Positions 16,405 to 25,396 of a DNA stretch of 64,000 nucleotides are shown piece after piece; positions within the stretch are counted from its first letter, which is position 1, and the number at the start of each line of letters is the position of its first letter. Source of the stretch: an uncultured Burkholderiales bacterium (GTDB lineage Bacteria; Pseudomonadota; Gammaproteobacteria; Burkholderiales; Burkholderiaceae_C); assembly GCA_943908475.1 (NCBI GenBank), contig CALTTG010000002.1, forward strand, positions 62,001-126,000. The letters run 5' to 3'. The notes beneath the pieces are model-generated. The model did no database searches. It saw only the letters and a list, made by a program, of their open reading frames with translations, and was not told the origin of the DNA. The position numbers and the translations under genes were made by a program.

Positions 16405-17913
16405 AGCCACGCGGTGAGTGACCTGCACGACCTGTTGAACCCCCTGCGCTTTCGCGCCACAGCGCGCGCGCAAGGACGAACCCTGCAGCGCGCGTTGTAT
16501 GACTTGTTGCGCCAGGCCATCGAATCAGGCCGATTGCAGCCCGGTGCGTGTTTGCCGGGCAGTCGTGACCTGGCGCGTGAGTTGGGCATGGGGCGCAACG
16601 GCGTCATTCATGCCTACGAGCAACTCACGGTGGAGGGGCACGTGCAGGCCAGTCGCCAGGGCACGGTGGTGGCCGCCTTGGGGCGCCGTGGGCCCCTGGC
16701 CATCGATGAGCCGGATGCCCCGTTGCCCGGCCTGTCTCGCCGAACCGAGGGTTTTGACCGTCGGCGAACCCCAGACGATGACCTCAAGCCCTTCATGCCC
16801 GGCATCCCCGCGCTTGACGCCTTTCCGCGTGCCATTTGGCATCGCTTGATGGAGCAGGCCCGGCGTGCCAGCGGTGCCGAGGCCTTGAGCTACCGACCCG
16901 CGGCTGGCGAGCCTGAGTTGCGTCAGGCCATTGCGACCTACTTGCGCGCATCGCGCGGGGTGCATGCCCATGCCGATCAGGTGTTCATCACCGATGGCAC
17001 ACAACAGGCGTTGGAATTCAGTGCGCGCCTGCTGGCCGACCCTGGCGACCGCGTCTGGATCGAACACCCGGGGTATGGCGGCGCCCGAACGGCCTTTCTT
17101 CAGGCGGGGTTGTGCTTGCAGCCCATCACGGTGGATGCCCATGGCCTGAACCCACCGGAAGATTGGTGGCGCCAACGTCCGCCGCGCTTGATTTACACCA
17201 CACCGTCCCACCAATACCCGCTGGGTGGGACCTTGCCTTTGTCCCGCCGCTTGCATTTGATCGAACGCGCCCGGCAGCACGGCTGCTGGATCATCGAAGA
17301 CGATTACGACAGCGAGTTTCGTCACGATGGGCCGCCGCTGGCGGCCATGCAAGGCCAAGTGGCTCAGGCTCCCGTGGTCTACATCGGCACCTTCAGCAAG
17401 ACGATGTTTCCGGCGCTTCGCTCAGGCTTCATGGTGCTGCCCGAACCCGTGGCGGACCGGGCGCTCGGTGTCTTGGGCGCCTGGGGCCCGAGGGGCCACG
17501 CGCTGTCGCAGCGGGCGTTGGCGGCCTTCATCGAAGACGGCCATTTCAGCCGTCACTTGCGGCGCATGCGCAGGCTGTACCGAGATCGTCAGGCCGCGTT
17601 GCGTCAGGCCATCGAGCGGCATTGGCCCTTGCCCGGGCAGGTGTTGGGTGGTCAGGCGGGCATGCACCTGGTGTTGTCGTTGCCCGAAGCGGTCGACGAT
17701 CAGGCCTTGTGCACCTGGGCCCTGGCGCACGGCTTGAGTCCGCGGCCGCTGTCGATGTACAGCACGGGCGGCATCGAGGGGTTTTCGGGCCTGGTGATGG
17801 GGTATGCGAACACGCCAGAGGCCGACATGGCACGTCACGTGCAGACCTTGGCGCGCGGTCTGACGGCTCAGAGCATCCATGGTGCCTTGGGTCGCGGCAA
17901 AATGCGGGCATGA
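16390..17913 (+). CDS. MocR/PdxR-type regulator (GntR HTH plus aminotransferase fold)
   Basis: 507 residues. A winged-helix GntR domain (residues 35-100, GSRDLARELGMGRNGVIHAYEQL) is fused to a fold-type I aminotransferase domain. The PLP-binding Lys lies in GTFSKTMFPALRSG. Family members sense PLP or an amino compound. A GTG at 16414 is an alternative start. It probably controls the divergent flavoprotein/DJ-1 pair and overlaps the next gene by ATGA. Confidence 0.88.
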   Translation: MTCSWSHAVSDLHDLLNPLRFRATARAQGRTLQRALYDLLRQAIESGRLQPGACLPGSRDLARELGMGRNGVIHAYEQLTVEGHVQASRQGTVVAALGRRGPLAIDEPDAPLPGLSRRTEGFDRRRTPDDDLKPFMPGIPALDAFPRAIWHRLMEQARRASGAEALSYRPAAGEPELRQAIATYLRASRGVHAHADQVFITDGTQQALEFSARLLADPGDRVWIEHPGYGGARTAFLQAGLCLQPITVDAHGLNPPEDWWRQRPPRLIYTTPSHQYPLGGTLPLSRRLHLIERARQHGCWIIEDDYDSEFRHDGPPLAAMQGQVAQAPVVYIGTFSKTMFPALRSGFMVLPEPVADRALGVLGAWGPRGHALSQRALAAFIEDGHFSRHLRRMRRLYRDRQAALRQAIERHWPLPGQVLGGQAGMHLVLSLPEAVDDQALCTWALAHGLSPRPLSMYSTGGIEGFSGLVMGYANTPEADMARHVQTLARGLTAQSIHGALGRGKMRA

Positions 17914-18944
17914 ACACCCGACTGACTCGCCTGCTGGGCATCCAGCACCCCATCGTGTTGCCTGGCATGACCTACGTGGCCGTGCCCCGTTTGGTGGGCG
18001 CAGTCAGCCGCGCGGGTGGCCTGGGCATCCTGGCATCGGGTGGGCTGTCCACGCGGGAATGCGAGGCGGCGATCGCCGAGGTGCGCGCCATCACCGATCG
18101 GCCCTTTGCCGTGGGGTGCAGCTTGGCCTTGCCCGGTGCGCGAGAGTGTGTCGACGTCGCCCTGGACGCGCAGGTGCCGGTGTTGAACATTTCGATGGGC
18201 AAGGGCGATTGGGTGATCGAGCGTGCCCATGCCTACGGCGGCAAGGTCATCGCCACCGTGTCCAACGAAAAACATGCCCGTGCGGCCATCGACAGCGGTG
18301 TCGATGGGCTCATCGTCACCGGGCATGAGGCCGCGGCACACGGCGGGCGCGTGACCTCCATGGTGCTGATTCCGGCGGTGCGTGACCTGTGCGACCTGCC
18401 CATCATTGCCGCCGGCGGGGTGGCCGATGGCCGAGGGCTGGTGGCGGCCCTGTCCCTGGGGGCCGATGCCGTGGCCATGGGCACCCGATTTGCCACGTCG
18501 TTGGAGAGTCCCCTGCACGAGGGCACCAAGCAGCTTGTGGTGGCGCAGGAGGCCGAGGCCACGATCTACTCGAAAAACTTCGACACCTTCCCTTGCCGTG
18601 TCATGAACACGCCTGGGGGGCGCAAGTACACCGCACGGCCTTTGAGCCCTCCGGTGGCGCTCACTCGGTCGATTCAAGCCGCACTCGAAATGGACCGTCC
18701 GCTGACCGACATGGCTCGCGATGCGCTCTCGCAAGGGGCGATGCAGGCGGTCAAGATTGCCTACTTTGGCGCGGCCACGCTGGCCATGCGCAAGGCCATG
18801 CACGAGGGCAACCATGAAGATGGTGTGCAACTGATCGGCCAAAGTCAGGGCCTGGTGCATGACGTACTCTCGGTGGACGACATCATCCATCGGGTGATGT
18901 CCCAGGCTCGCGATGTCATCCGAAACGTGTCTGGCTGCGTCTAA
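17910..18944 (+). CDS. nitronate monooxygenase / NPD family flavin oxidoreductase
   Basis: 344 residues. FMN-dependent TIM barrel (2-nitropropane dioxygenase family). The start LLGIQHPIVLPGM, the central IVTGHEAAAHGGR and IIAAGGVADGRGLVAALSLGADAVAMGTRF mark the phosphate-binding region. True nitronate oxidation cannot be told from enoyl reductase or other activities by sequence. It overlaps the MocR gene by four bases and may belong to its regulon. Confidence 0.82.
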   Translation: MNTRLTRLLGIQHPIVLPGMTYVAVPRLVGAVSRAGGLGILASGGLSTRECEAAIAEVRAITDRPFAVGCSLALPGARECVDVALDAQVPVLNISMGKGDWVIERAHAYGGKVIATVSNEKHARAAIDSGVDGLIVTGHEAAAHGGRVTSMVLIPAVRDLCDLPIIAAGGVADGRGLVAALSLGADAVAMGTRFATSLESPLHEGTKQLVVAQEAEATIYSKNFDTFPCRVMNTPGGRKYTARPLSPPVALTRSIQAALEMDRPLTDMARDALSQGAMQAVKIAYFGAATLAMRKAMHEGNHEDGVQLIGQSQGLVHDVLSVDDIIHRVMSQARDVIRNVSGCV

Positions 18945-18989
18945 GGTCTGTGGCTTGGCGTGCGCGGGCTTGACCCGCAAGGAGGAACG

Positions 18990-19859
18990 ATGCAGCGTGT
19001 TCGATGGACCCGGCGGTCTGTGTTGGCGATCGCAGCCCTGGCACTGGCGGGGTGCAGCATCTTCCAGACCGTCTACCACCAGGCCCCCAAGTACGTGTTG
19101 TGGCGTGCCAATGTGGCCCACCACTACGACGAGACGCAGTACGAGCAGGTGCGCACGCACATCCGCCAATGGTTCGAGTGGCAGCGCACCCAGCAGATGC
19201 CTCAGGTGGCCCGGTTTTTGGCCCGTGCCCGCACGGAGGTGCTGGGCCCCGTCACACCCGCCCTGGCCTGTGAACGCCGCCAGGAGATCGAGCAATGGAT
19301 GCGCGACGGCATCGATCAGGCGGCGCCCCGAGCGGCCCAACTCGCCTTGACCCTCACTCCTCGTCAGGTTCAGCACCTGGAGGGCTTCTTTCGGGACAAG
19401 AACGAGGATTACGTGGGCGACTTCCTTCCTGAGTCGCCCCAGGAGCGGGCCGTTCTGGCGGCCGGGTTTGTCACGAAATGGTCGGCGTTGTTCTATGGCA
19501 GCTTCTCCGACGAGCAAAAAGCGGCGCTTGCCGCGGACATCGCCCGCTTGCCGTTTGACAGCGCGACCATCCTGCGCGAGTTCCAGCGCTTCCAGACGGC
19601 TTACGTGAAGTTGGTGCGTGAGGCTCAGGCCCAACGCTGGACGCCAGAGCAGACCTCGGCTCGCCTCAAGGCGCTGCTGCTCGATGGCCTCGACCCCCAG
19701 GACCCCGCACGCCGGGCTGACATGCAGCGCTGGATTCAGGCCGGCTGTCAGGCAGGGGCGGCATTTCACAACCGCACGACCATGGCCCAGCGCACCCGCG
19801 CGGCCGAGCGCTTTGCCACGTGGCAGCAAGACGCCATCGAACTTTCGCAAGAGCCTTGA
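18990..19859 (+). CDS. DUF6279-type lipoprotein
   Basis: 289 residues. A lipobox (ALALAGCS) puts the acylated Cys at residue 22 after an Arg-rich n-region. The start of the mature part, FQTVYHQAPKYVLWRANVAHHYD, resembles the DUF6279 family of outer-membrane-attached helical lipoproteins of proteobacteria. The rest is mostly helical. Function unknown. GGAGG stands four bases before the ATG. Confidence 0.8.
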   Translation: MQRVRWTRRSVLAIAALALAGCSIFQTVYHQAPKYVLWRANVAHHYDETQYEQVRTHIRQWFEWQRTQQMPQVARFLARARTEVLGPVTPALACERRQEIEQWMRDGIDQAAPRAAQLALTLTPRQVQHLEGFFRDKNEDYVGDFLPESPQERAVLAAGFVTKWSALFYGSFSDEQKAALAADIARLPFDSATILREFQRFQTAYVKLVREAQAQRWTPEQTSARLKALLLDGLDPQDPARRADMQRWIQAGCQAGAAFHNRTTMAQRTRAAERFATWQQDAIELSQEP

Positions 19860-19889
19860 TGGGATGCCACTCACCCACGCCCGACCCAC

Positions 19890-21308
19890 TCAGCCCAGGC
19901 GTTTTCGGGCCTGCTGAAGGGCTTTCCAGAACGAGGCGTCCTGCGCCGTGGCCACATTGATGCGCATGAGCGTGGTGGCCTGCTTTTGGGCGTGAAACAG
20001 TGAGCCCGGGGCGATCAGCCAGCCGGCATCCAGCATGGGGTGGGTGAGTCGTTCGGTGTCCACGCCCACGTCCACCCAGCCGAATAAGCCTTGGGGCTCG
20101 CTCACGAACCGGCAGCCCGATTGGCGGACCAGGTGCATGCAACGGCTGCGGGCGGCGTCCAGTTGTTGCACCACCCGCTCGCAGTGGCGGCGCAAGGTGC
20201 CTTGCTCCAGGCAATGGGCGATGGCGCTTTCCATCACGGCAGGGGTGGTCAGGGTGCTCAACAGCTTGGTGTTCACCAGTCGCTCCACCAGCGCTGGCGG
20301 TGCGGCGATGTAGCCCACCCGCCACCCGGGTGCCAACACCTTGGAAAAGCTGCCGATGGAGATCGTGCGCTGCAGGTTGTCGAGGACGCTCAGCCGGGTG
20401 GCGTGCGCCGGCGCCAGCAGGGCGTAGATGTCATCTTCCAAGATGTGAAATTGATGTTGCTCGGCCAGTCGAAGCACCTGGTGGGCATGGCCAGGTGACA
20501 GCATCGCGCTGGTGGGGTTGTGCAGCACCGACACGGTCACGTACAGCTTGGGACGGTGGGCCTGCGCCAGTTGGGCCAGCACCGCCAGGTCAGGGCCATC
20601 TGGTCCGCGGGGGACCGGCAGGATGCGCGCTCCCATGAGTTGCAGTCGGGCAAATTCGGCCGCCCAGCCGGGTTCGTCCACCAACACGGCATCGCCGGCT
20701 TGCAGCAGGGTGCGAGACACCACGTCCAGCGCATTGGCGGCCCCCACCGTGGTGATGATCTGGTTCACATCGGCTTTGATGTGCCATTCCCCCAGCTTGT
20801 GGCTCAGCGCTTGTCGAAGTCGAACGTCGCCCAAGGGGTCACCGTAGTTCAGGCTCAGGGTTTGCAGCCGATCGCCTTGCGTGACCTTGCGCAAGGCCGA
20901 GCCCAGCATGGCGGCGTCGAGCCACTCTGGCGGCAAGGTGCCCAGGGCGGGCATGGCACGTTTGCCAGGTTCGTGGAACATGCCCCGAATCAAGGCCGTG
21001 GCGTCGATGGGCCGGCTGCGGGCAAAGGGGTGGTGCGGGGGCGAGGCGGGGTCGGGACGAGGACGAGAGGCCAGCGCGCGAACGAAGTAGCCCCGTTGAC
21101 TGCGGGCTTCCACGAGCCCTTTGGCCTGCAACTGATCGTAGGCGGCCACCACGGTGTACGCACTGACCCCTTGGGTGCGGGCGCATTCCCGCACCGAGGG
21201 CAGGCGGGTGCCGGGCGGCAGCAGGTGTTGTTCGATGCGTTCGGTGAAGCGCTGCACCAGTTGCTCGGTCAGGGTCAGATCGCTTTGGCGGCTCAGGGTG
21301 ACTGTCAT
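19890..21308 (-). CDS. MocR-type regulator (GntR HTH plus aminotransferase fold)
   Basis: 472 residues. The N-terminal winged helix (RLPSVRECARTQGVSAYTVVAAYDQL) is followed by an aminotransferase domain with the Lys in SIGSFSKVLAPGWRVGY. It is divergent from an EamA transporter and an aminotransferase, with repeat elements between them, so it probably controls them. An ATG 15 bases upstream (21323) is possible. Distinct in sequence from the MocR gene at 16.4 kb. Confidence 0.88.
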   Translation of the reverse strand: MTVTLSRQSDLTLTEQLVQRFTERIEQHLLPPGTRLPSVRECARTQGVSAYTVVAAYDQLQAKGLVEARSQRGYFVRALASRPRPDPASPPHHPFARSRPIDATALIRGMFHEPGKRAMPALGTLPPEWLDAAMLGSALRKVTQGDRLQTLSLNYGDPLGDVRLRQALSHKLGEWHIKADVNQIITTVGAANALDVVSRTLLQAGDAVLVDEPGWAAEFARLQLMGARILPVPRGPDGPDLAVLAQLAQAHRPKLYVTVSVLHNPTSAMLSPGHAHQVLRLAEQHQFHILEDDIYALLAPAHATRLSVLDNLQRTISIGSFSKVLAPGWRVGYIAAPPALVERLVNTKLLSTLTTPAVMESAIAHCLEQGTLRRHCERVVQQLDAARSRCMHLVRQSGCRFVSEPQGLFGWVDVGVDTERLTHPMLDAGWLIAPGSLFHAQKQATTLMRINVATAQDASFWKALQQARKRLG

Positions 21309-21334
21309 GGTCAGGAGGCCCATCTGTGTGGGTG

Positions 21335-21406
21335 GTGTTGCCAATACAGTGTGTTGGCTTGAGTGCCAATCTGTGTTGGTTATGTATTGGTGAGGCTGCC
21401 TACATT
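21335..21406. promoter_or_regulatory. MocR operator/promoter region
   Basis: CCAATACA (21341-21348) is mirrored by TGTATTGG (21383-21390). Between them GTGTTGG occurs at 21351-21357 and 21373-21379, with CCAAT at 21365-21369. TTGGTT (21377-21382) and TACATT (21401-21406), 18 bases apart, could be -35 and -10 boxes for the EamA gene, giving a very short leader. The repeats are visible; the assignment is inferred. Confidence 0.5.
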
Positions 21407-21413
21407 GCCACAC

Positions 21414-22355
21414 ATGGACCATCCTCATCAAGCCCCTGTGTGGCAATCTCCCGTGTGGCTCGGCGTGACGGCTGTGTTGATGTTCGCCATGACCATCCCC
21501 ATGACCCGGTTGGCCACGGGCAGCGAGATGGCCACGGCACTGCCGCCCTTGTTCGTGGCCGCAGGGCGTGGCGCCTTGGCGGCCGTGCTGGCGCTGATCC
21601 ACCTGTGGTGGGTTCGTGCCCCCGCCCCCGAACGTTCGGTGTGGTGGCCCTTGGCCGGTGTCGTGTTCGGTGGTGTGCTGGCTTTTCCTTTGTGCATGGG
21701 GTGGGCCGTGAGTACCTTGCCGGCCTGGCATGCCTCGGTCGTCACGGGGGTGCTGCCCTTGGTGACTGCTGCGCTGGCGGCGTGGTGGTTGGGGCATCGC
21801 CCCCGCGCCGGGTTCTGGTGGGCCGGTGCAGCCGGTCTGGCATGGGTGTTGGGTTTTGTGGCCTTGCAAGCGTCGAGCATGCCGACAAGCGTCGGCACGC
21901 AGGCTGCAGCCCCCGCTGACGCCATCCTCTTTCTGGGCTTGCTCGGCGCATCGGTGGCCTATGTGTCGGGCGCCCGTGCCGCGCAAACCATGCCTTCGGC
22001 GCACGTGATGTCGTGGGCGCTGGTGCTGGCCTTGCCGATCACCTTGCCGGTGTCGATCTGGACCTGGCACCAGGAGCTGGCCTTGCGGTGGCAAACGGTG
22101 GAGGCTGAACGTTGGTGGGCGCTGGCGTATGTGGCCATTGGCTCCAGTTGGTTGGGCTTTTTCGCCTGGTACGCCGCGCTGTCTCGCGATGCGATGCGCG
22201 TCAGTCAGCTGCAGTTGCTGCAGCCCTTTGCGGCCTTGGCCTTGTCCGCCTGGTGCCTGGGCGAGCCCGTGAGTCCTTGGGCACCCCTGCTGGCACTCGC
22301 TGTGGCCCTGTCGGTCTGGACAGGCCAGCGGTTTCTTCAACCTGCCGCCCACTGA
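21414..22355 (+). CDS. EamA-family (DMT) metabolite exporter
   Basis: 313 residues with about ten hydrophobic helices in two EamA halves, for example VTAVLMFAMTIPMTRLATG and VAYVAIGSSWLGFFAWYAAL. The family exports amino acids, nucleosides or other small metabolites through the inner membrane. Ten bases before the aminotransferase gene and divergent from a MocR regulator, so its substrate is probably an amino compound. Confidence 0.87.
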   Translation: MDHPHQAPVWQSPVWLGVTAVLMFAMTIPMTRLATGSEMATALPPLFVAAGRGALAAVLALIHLWWVRAPAPERSVWWPLAGVVFGGVLAFPLCMGWAVSTLPAWHASVVTGVLPLVTAALAAWWLGHRPRAGFWWAGAAGLAWVLGFVALQASSMPTSVGTQAAAPADAILFLGLLGASVAYVSGARAAQTMPSAHVMSWALVLALPITLPVSIWTWHQELALRWQTVEAERWWALAYVAIGSSWLGFFAWYAALSRDAMRVSQLQLLQPFAALALSAWCLGEPVSPWAPLLALAVALSVWTGQRFLQPAAH

Positions 22356-22364
22356 GGTCCCCAC

Positions 22365-23597
22365 ATGTCGTCTCCTTGGCTCTTGGCCTCTCGAACCCAA
22401 TGCATGAACCCCTCGGCGGTGCGTGACATCCTCAAGGTCACCCAACAGCCTCAGGTGCTGTCGCTGGCCGGTGGCTTGCCATCGCCGGCATCGTTCCCCG
22501 TCGAGGCGCTGGCCTGCGCCAGCGAGCGTGTCTGGCACCGTTCGGCCACGCAGGCCCTGCAATACGGGGTCAGCGAGGGCCTGCCCTGTTTGCGGCAATG
22601 GGTGGCGCAGCGCTTGAGCCAGCATGGGGCATCCGTGCAGGCCGAACAGGTCATCATCACCACGGGCTCACAGCAAGGGCTGGACCTCTTGGGCAAGGTG
22701 TTGCTGGAGCCCGGTCAACCGGTGTTGATGGAGCAACCCACCTTCCTGGGTGCGGTGCAAAGCTTTGCCCCCTATCAGCCCCGATGGCAGGCTTGGCAGG
22801 CCGACGAGCAGGGGGCCTCGCCCGAGGGCTTGGCGTGCGGGGCCCGTGCAGCCTACTTGGTACCCAACTTCCAGAACCCCACGGGCCGATGCATGAGCCT
22901 GGCCAGGCGACAGGCCCTGGTGGCTGCGGCGCAGCGCTTGAATGTGCCCCTGATCGAGGACGATCCCTATGGCGACTTGTGGTACGACCAACCCCCACCA
23001 CCATCTTTGGTGGCCTTGGCGCCTGAGCAGGTGATTCACCTGGGTTCGTTCTCCAAGGTGCTCGCACCCGGCTTGCGCCTGGGCTACCTGGTGTGGCCCG
23101 CGTCGCAGCAGGCCGGCTTGGGCGCGCGTTTGTTGCAGGCCAAGCAGGGTGCCGATCTGCACACCTCCACCCTGGACCAGTCGCTGGTGGCCGAGTTGCT
23201 CGGTTTGGACGCGAGACCCGATGGCCCTGCTCCGACAGACTTCAACCTGACGCGGCACCTGCAACAGGTGCGTCAACGTTACGCGGGCCAACGCGATGCG
23301 ATGGCGAACGCCCTCCGCCGACACCTGCCGGGTGGGTGGCGCTGGCAGTCACCCGCAGGGGGCATGTTCTTCTGGTTGGAAGGCCCCAAGACCGTGGACA
23401 CCAGCGCGCTGTTGCCCCAAGCCGTCGCGTTGGGGGTGGCCTATGTGCCTGGGGCCGCATTTCACCTGCCGATCGAGCCAGGGCAAGCCCCGCAGGGGCG
23501 ACACACCCTTCGGCTGTCGTTCGTGACCTTGCCGGAATCGCAGATGGAGGAAGCGGTTTCTCGATTGGCGCAGGCGTTGCAGCAGGCCTGGGGCTGA
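22365..23597 (+). CDS. PLP-dependent aminotransferase, class I/II (LysN/aminoadipate-like)
   Basis: 410 residues. Fold-type I enzyme without HTH domain. The start NPSAVRDILKVTQQPQVLSLAGGLPSP region is typical of the 2-aminoadipate / multi-substrate transaminase group. The PLP-region PNFQNPTG, IEDDPYGDLWY and the Lys in HLGSFSKVLAPGLRLGY are present. Cotranscribed with the EamA exporter. Substrate not determinable from sequence. Confidence 0.87.
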   Translation: MSSPWLLASRTQCMNPSAVRDILKVTQQPQVLSLAGGLPSPASFPVEALACASERVWHRSATQALQYGVSEGLPCLRQWVAQRLSQHGASVQAEQVIITTGSQQGLDLLGKVLLEPGQPVLMEQPTFLGAVQSFAPYQPRWQAWQADEQGASPEGLACGARAAYLVPNFQNPTGRCMSLARRQALVAAAQRLNVPLIEDDPYGDLWYDQPPPPSLVALAPEQVIHLGSFSKVLAPGLRLGYLVWPASQQAGLGARLLQAKQGADLHTSTLDQSLVAELLGLDARPDGPAPTDFNLTRHLQQVRQRYAGQRDAMANALRRHLPGGWRWQSPAGGMFFWLEGPKTVDTSALLPQAVALGVAYVPGAAFHLPIEPGQAPQGRHTLRLSFVTLPESQMEEAVSRLAQALQQAWG

Positions 23598-23615
23598 TAC
23601 TGATACGCTTGGCCC

Positions 23616-24857
23616 ATGTCGATGCCCCAAGTTTTTGAACAAGCCCTGGCCGACCTGCGCCGAGACCATCGCCTGCGGGTGCGCCGCCAGGTGCAACCCG
23701 CCGTGCCGCCCTCGCAGCTGCTGCCCGACGACGAATCCTTGAGGGGCACCACCTACCGCGTTGACGGTCAGGCTCGGCTGTCCTTTGGCAGCAACGATTA
23801 CCTCGGTTTGTCTCAGCATCCGGCGGTGATCGAGGCCGCCTGTCGCGCGGCGTCGACCTTCGGGGTGGGGGCCACGGCGTCGCCGCTGGTGTGCGGTCAC
23901 AGCCCTGCGCACGAGGCCCTGGAGGGCGAGTTGGCCCAATGCGTGGGCTTGCCCCGTGCGTTGTATTTCTACGCGGGCTACGCGGCCAATGTGGGTCTGG
24001 TGCCCGCCTTGGTCGGCAAGGGCGATGCGATTTTTTCCGATGCCCTCAACCACGCCTGCCTGATCGATGGTGCGCGCCTGTCTCGTGCCGACATCCACAT
24101 CACGCCCCACCGCGACCTGGATGCCTTGGCGCAGGCGTTGTCGCAGAGTTCGGCCCGGCGAAAGTTGGTGGTCAGCGATGCGGTGTTCAGCATGGATGGC
24201 ACCTTGGCCGATGTGCCCGCCTTGTTGACCCTGTGTGAGGCCCACGACGCCTGGCTGTTGCTGGACGATGCCCATGGCTTTGGGGTGCTGGGACCTGAGG
24301 GCGAGGGCATCTTGTCCCATTGGGGCATGGCAGGCGCCGGCGGGGTGTCGCCCCCATGGCAAGGCGGGCGGCTGGATCGCCTGGTCTACATGGCCACGCT
24401 GGGCAAGGCCGCGGGTGTGGCCGGTGCGTTCGTGGCCGGTCACCCCACGGTGATCGAGTGGGTCATGCAAGCGGCCCGCACCTACATGTTTGCCACGGCC
24501 GCTCCGGCCATGGTGGCCGAGGCCCTGCGTGCGGCGCTGCGGGTCATGCGGTCCGAGCCCCAGCGGCGGGCGCACCTGCAAGCCTTGCGTCAGCAACTCA
24601 CCGACGGGGTTCAGGCCGCCCAACTGCCCTGGCAACTGTGGGCGTCGCCAACGGCCATTCAGCCTTTGATCGTGGGCAGCAATCAGGCCGCGCTCGACCT
24701 CATGGCCGCGTTGGACCGGGAGGGCCTGTGGGTGCCGGCGATTCGACCGCCCACGGTGCCTGCGGGCACCGCACGTTTGCGCATCTCCTTGTCGGCGGCG
24801 CACACGCCTGAGCACATCGACCAGCTCTTGCAGGCGCTGGAGGCGTCTGCATGCTGA
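23616..24857 (+). CDS. bioF: 8-amino-7-oxononanoate synthase
   Basis: 413 residues. PLP enzyme condensing pimeloyl thioester with alanine in biotin synthesis. The N-terminal FGSNDYLGLSQHP, VGATASPLVCG, LLLDDAHGFGVLG and the PLP Lys in MATLGKAAGVAGAFVAG match the family. It is 9.9 kb from bioA-bioD on the same strand and overlaps the next gene by seven bases. Confidence 0.96.
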   Translation: MSMPQVFEQALADLRRDHRLRVRRQVQPAVPPSQLLPDDESLRGTTYRVDGQARLSFGSNDYLGLSQHPAVIEAACRAASTFGVGATASPLVCGHSPAHEALEGELAQCVGLPRALYFYAGYAANVGLVPALVGKGDAIFSDALNHACLIDGARLSRADIHITPHRDLDALAQALSQSSARRKLVVSDAVFSMDGTLADVPALLTLCEAHDAWLLLDDAHGFGVLGPEGEGILSHWGMAGAGGVSPPWQGGRLDRLVYMATLGKAAGVAGAFVAGHPTVIEWVMQAARTYMFATAAPAMVAEALRAALRVMRSEPQRRAHLQALRQQLTDGVQAAQLPWQLWASPTAIQPLIVGSNQAALDLMAALDREGLWVPAIRPPTVPAGTARLRISLSAAHTPEHIDQLLQALEASAC

Positions 24858-25396
24858 TCCGTCCCATGCGTCTGGACGATGTGCCGGCCTTGCTCGCGGT
24901 GCAAGCCCAGTGCTACCCCGCGGCCATGAATGAATCGGCTGAGGTTTTTGTCGCCCGTTGGCAAGCCTGTGGCGACACCGCTTGGGTCGCGGCCGATGCC
25001 CATGATGCGGCCCAGGCGTATTTGGTGGGCTACCGAAGCCGCTGGGGCTCGGTGTCTGCGCTGGGCCAGCCTTTTGTGCACGCGCAAGCCGCACAGGCGC
25101 TGTACCTGCACGACCTGGCCATTGGCTTGCCCCTGCGTCGTCAAGGCGTGGCGCAAGCCCTGGTCCGGCACGCCCATGCCGAGGCACAGCGGCACGCCTT
25201 GCAGGGGCTGGCCCTCGTGTCCGTCAATGAATCTCAGGCCTTCTGGCAGGGGCAGGGCTTCCAGGTCACTGCGGTCGATGCAGCCGGCCAAGTGGCTTTG
25301 TCCAGCTATGGCACACAGGCGCTCTACATGACGTGCCGCGCCGGCCCTTCGCCGACGGTCAGTGCGCCCGGGTGCGCAAGCGTCGGTGACGGCTGA
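24851..25396 (+). CDS. GNAT family N-acetyltransferase
   Basis: 181 residues. The N-terminal IRPMRLDDVPALLAVQAQCYP and the acetyl-CoA loop LPLRRQGVAQALVRHA (near residue 95) are clear GNAT signatures. SVNESQAFWQGQGF marks the late strand and helix. Its start overlaps bioF; a role in biotin metabolism is not shown. The last 38 bases overlap the convergent PEP-CTERM gene. Confidence 0.85.
   Translation: MLIRPMRLDDVPALLAVQAQCYPAAMNESAEVFVARWQACGDTAWVAADAHDAAQAYLVGYRSRWGSVSALGQPFVHAQAAQALYLHDLAIGLPLRRQGVAQALVRHAHAEAQRHALQGLALVSVNESQAFWQGQGFQVTAVDAAGQVALSSYGTQALYMTCRAGPSPTVSAPGCASVGDG

Noticed and set aside
17868..19889. 673-aa open frame on the minus strand
   Set aside because: Covers three supported plus-strand genes in mirror frame; composition is His/Arg-rich shadow type.
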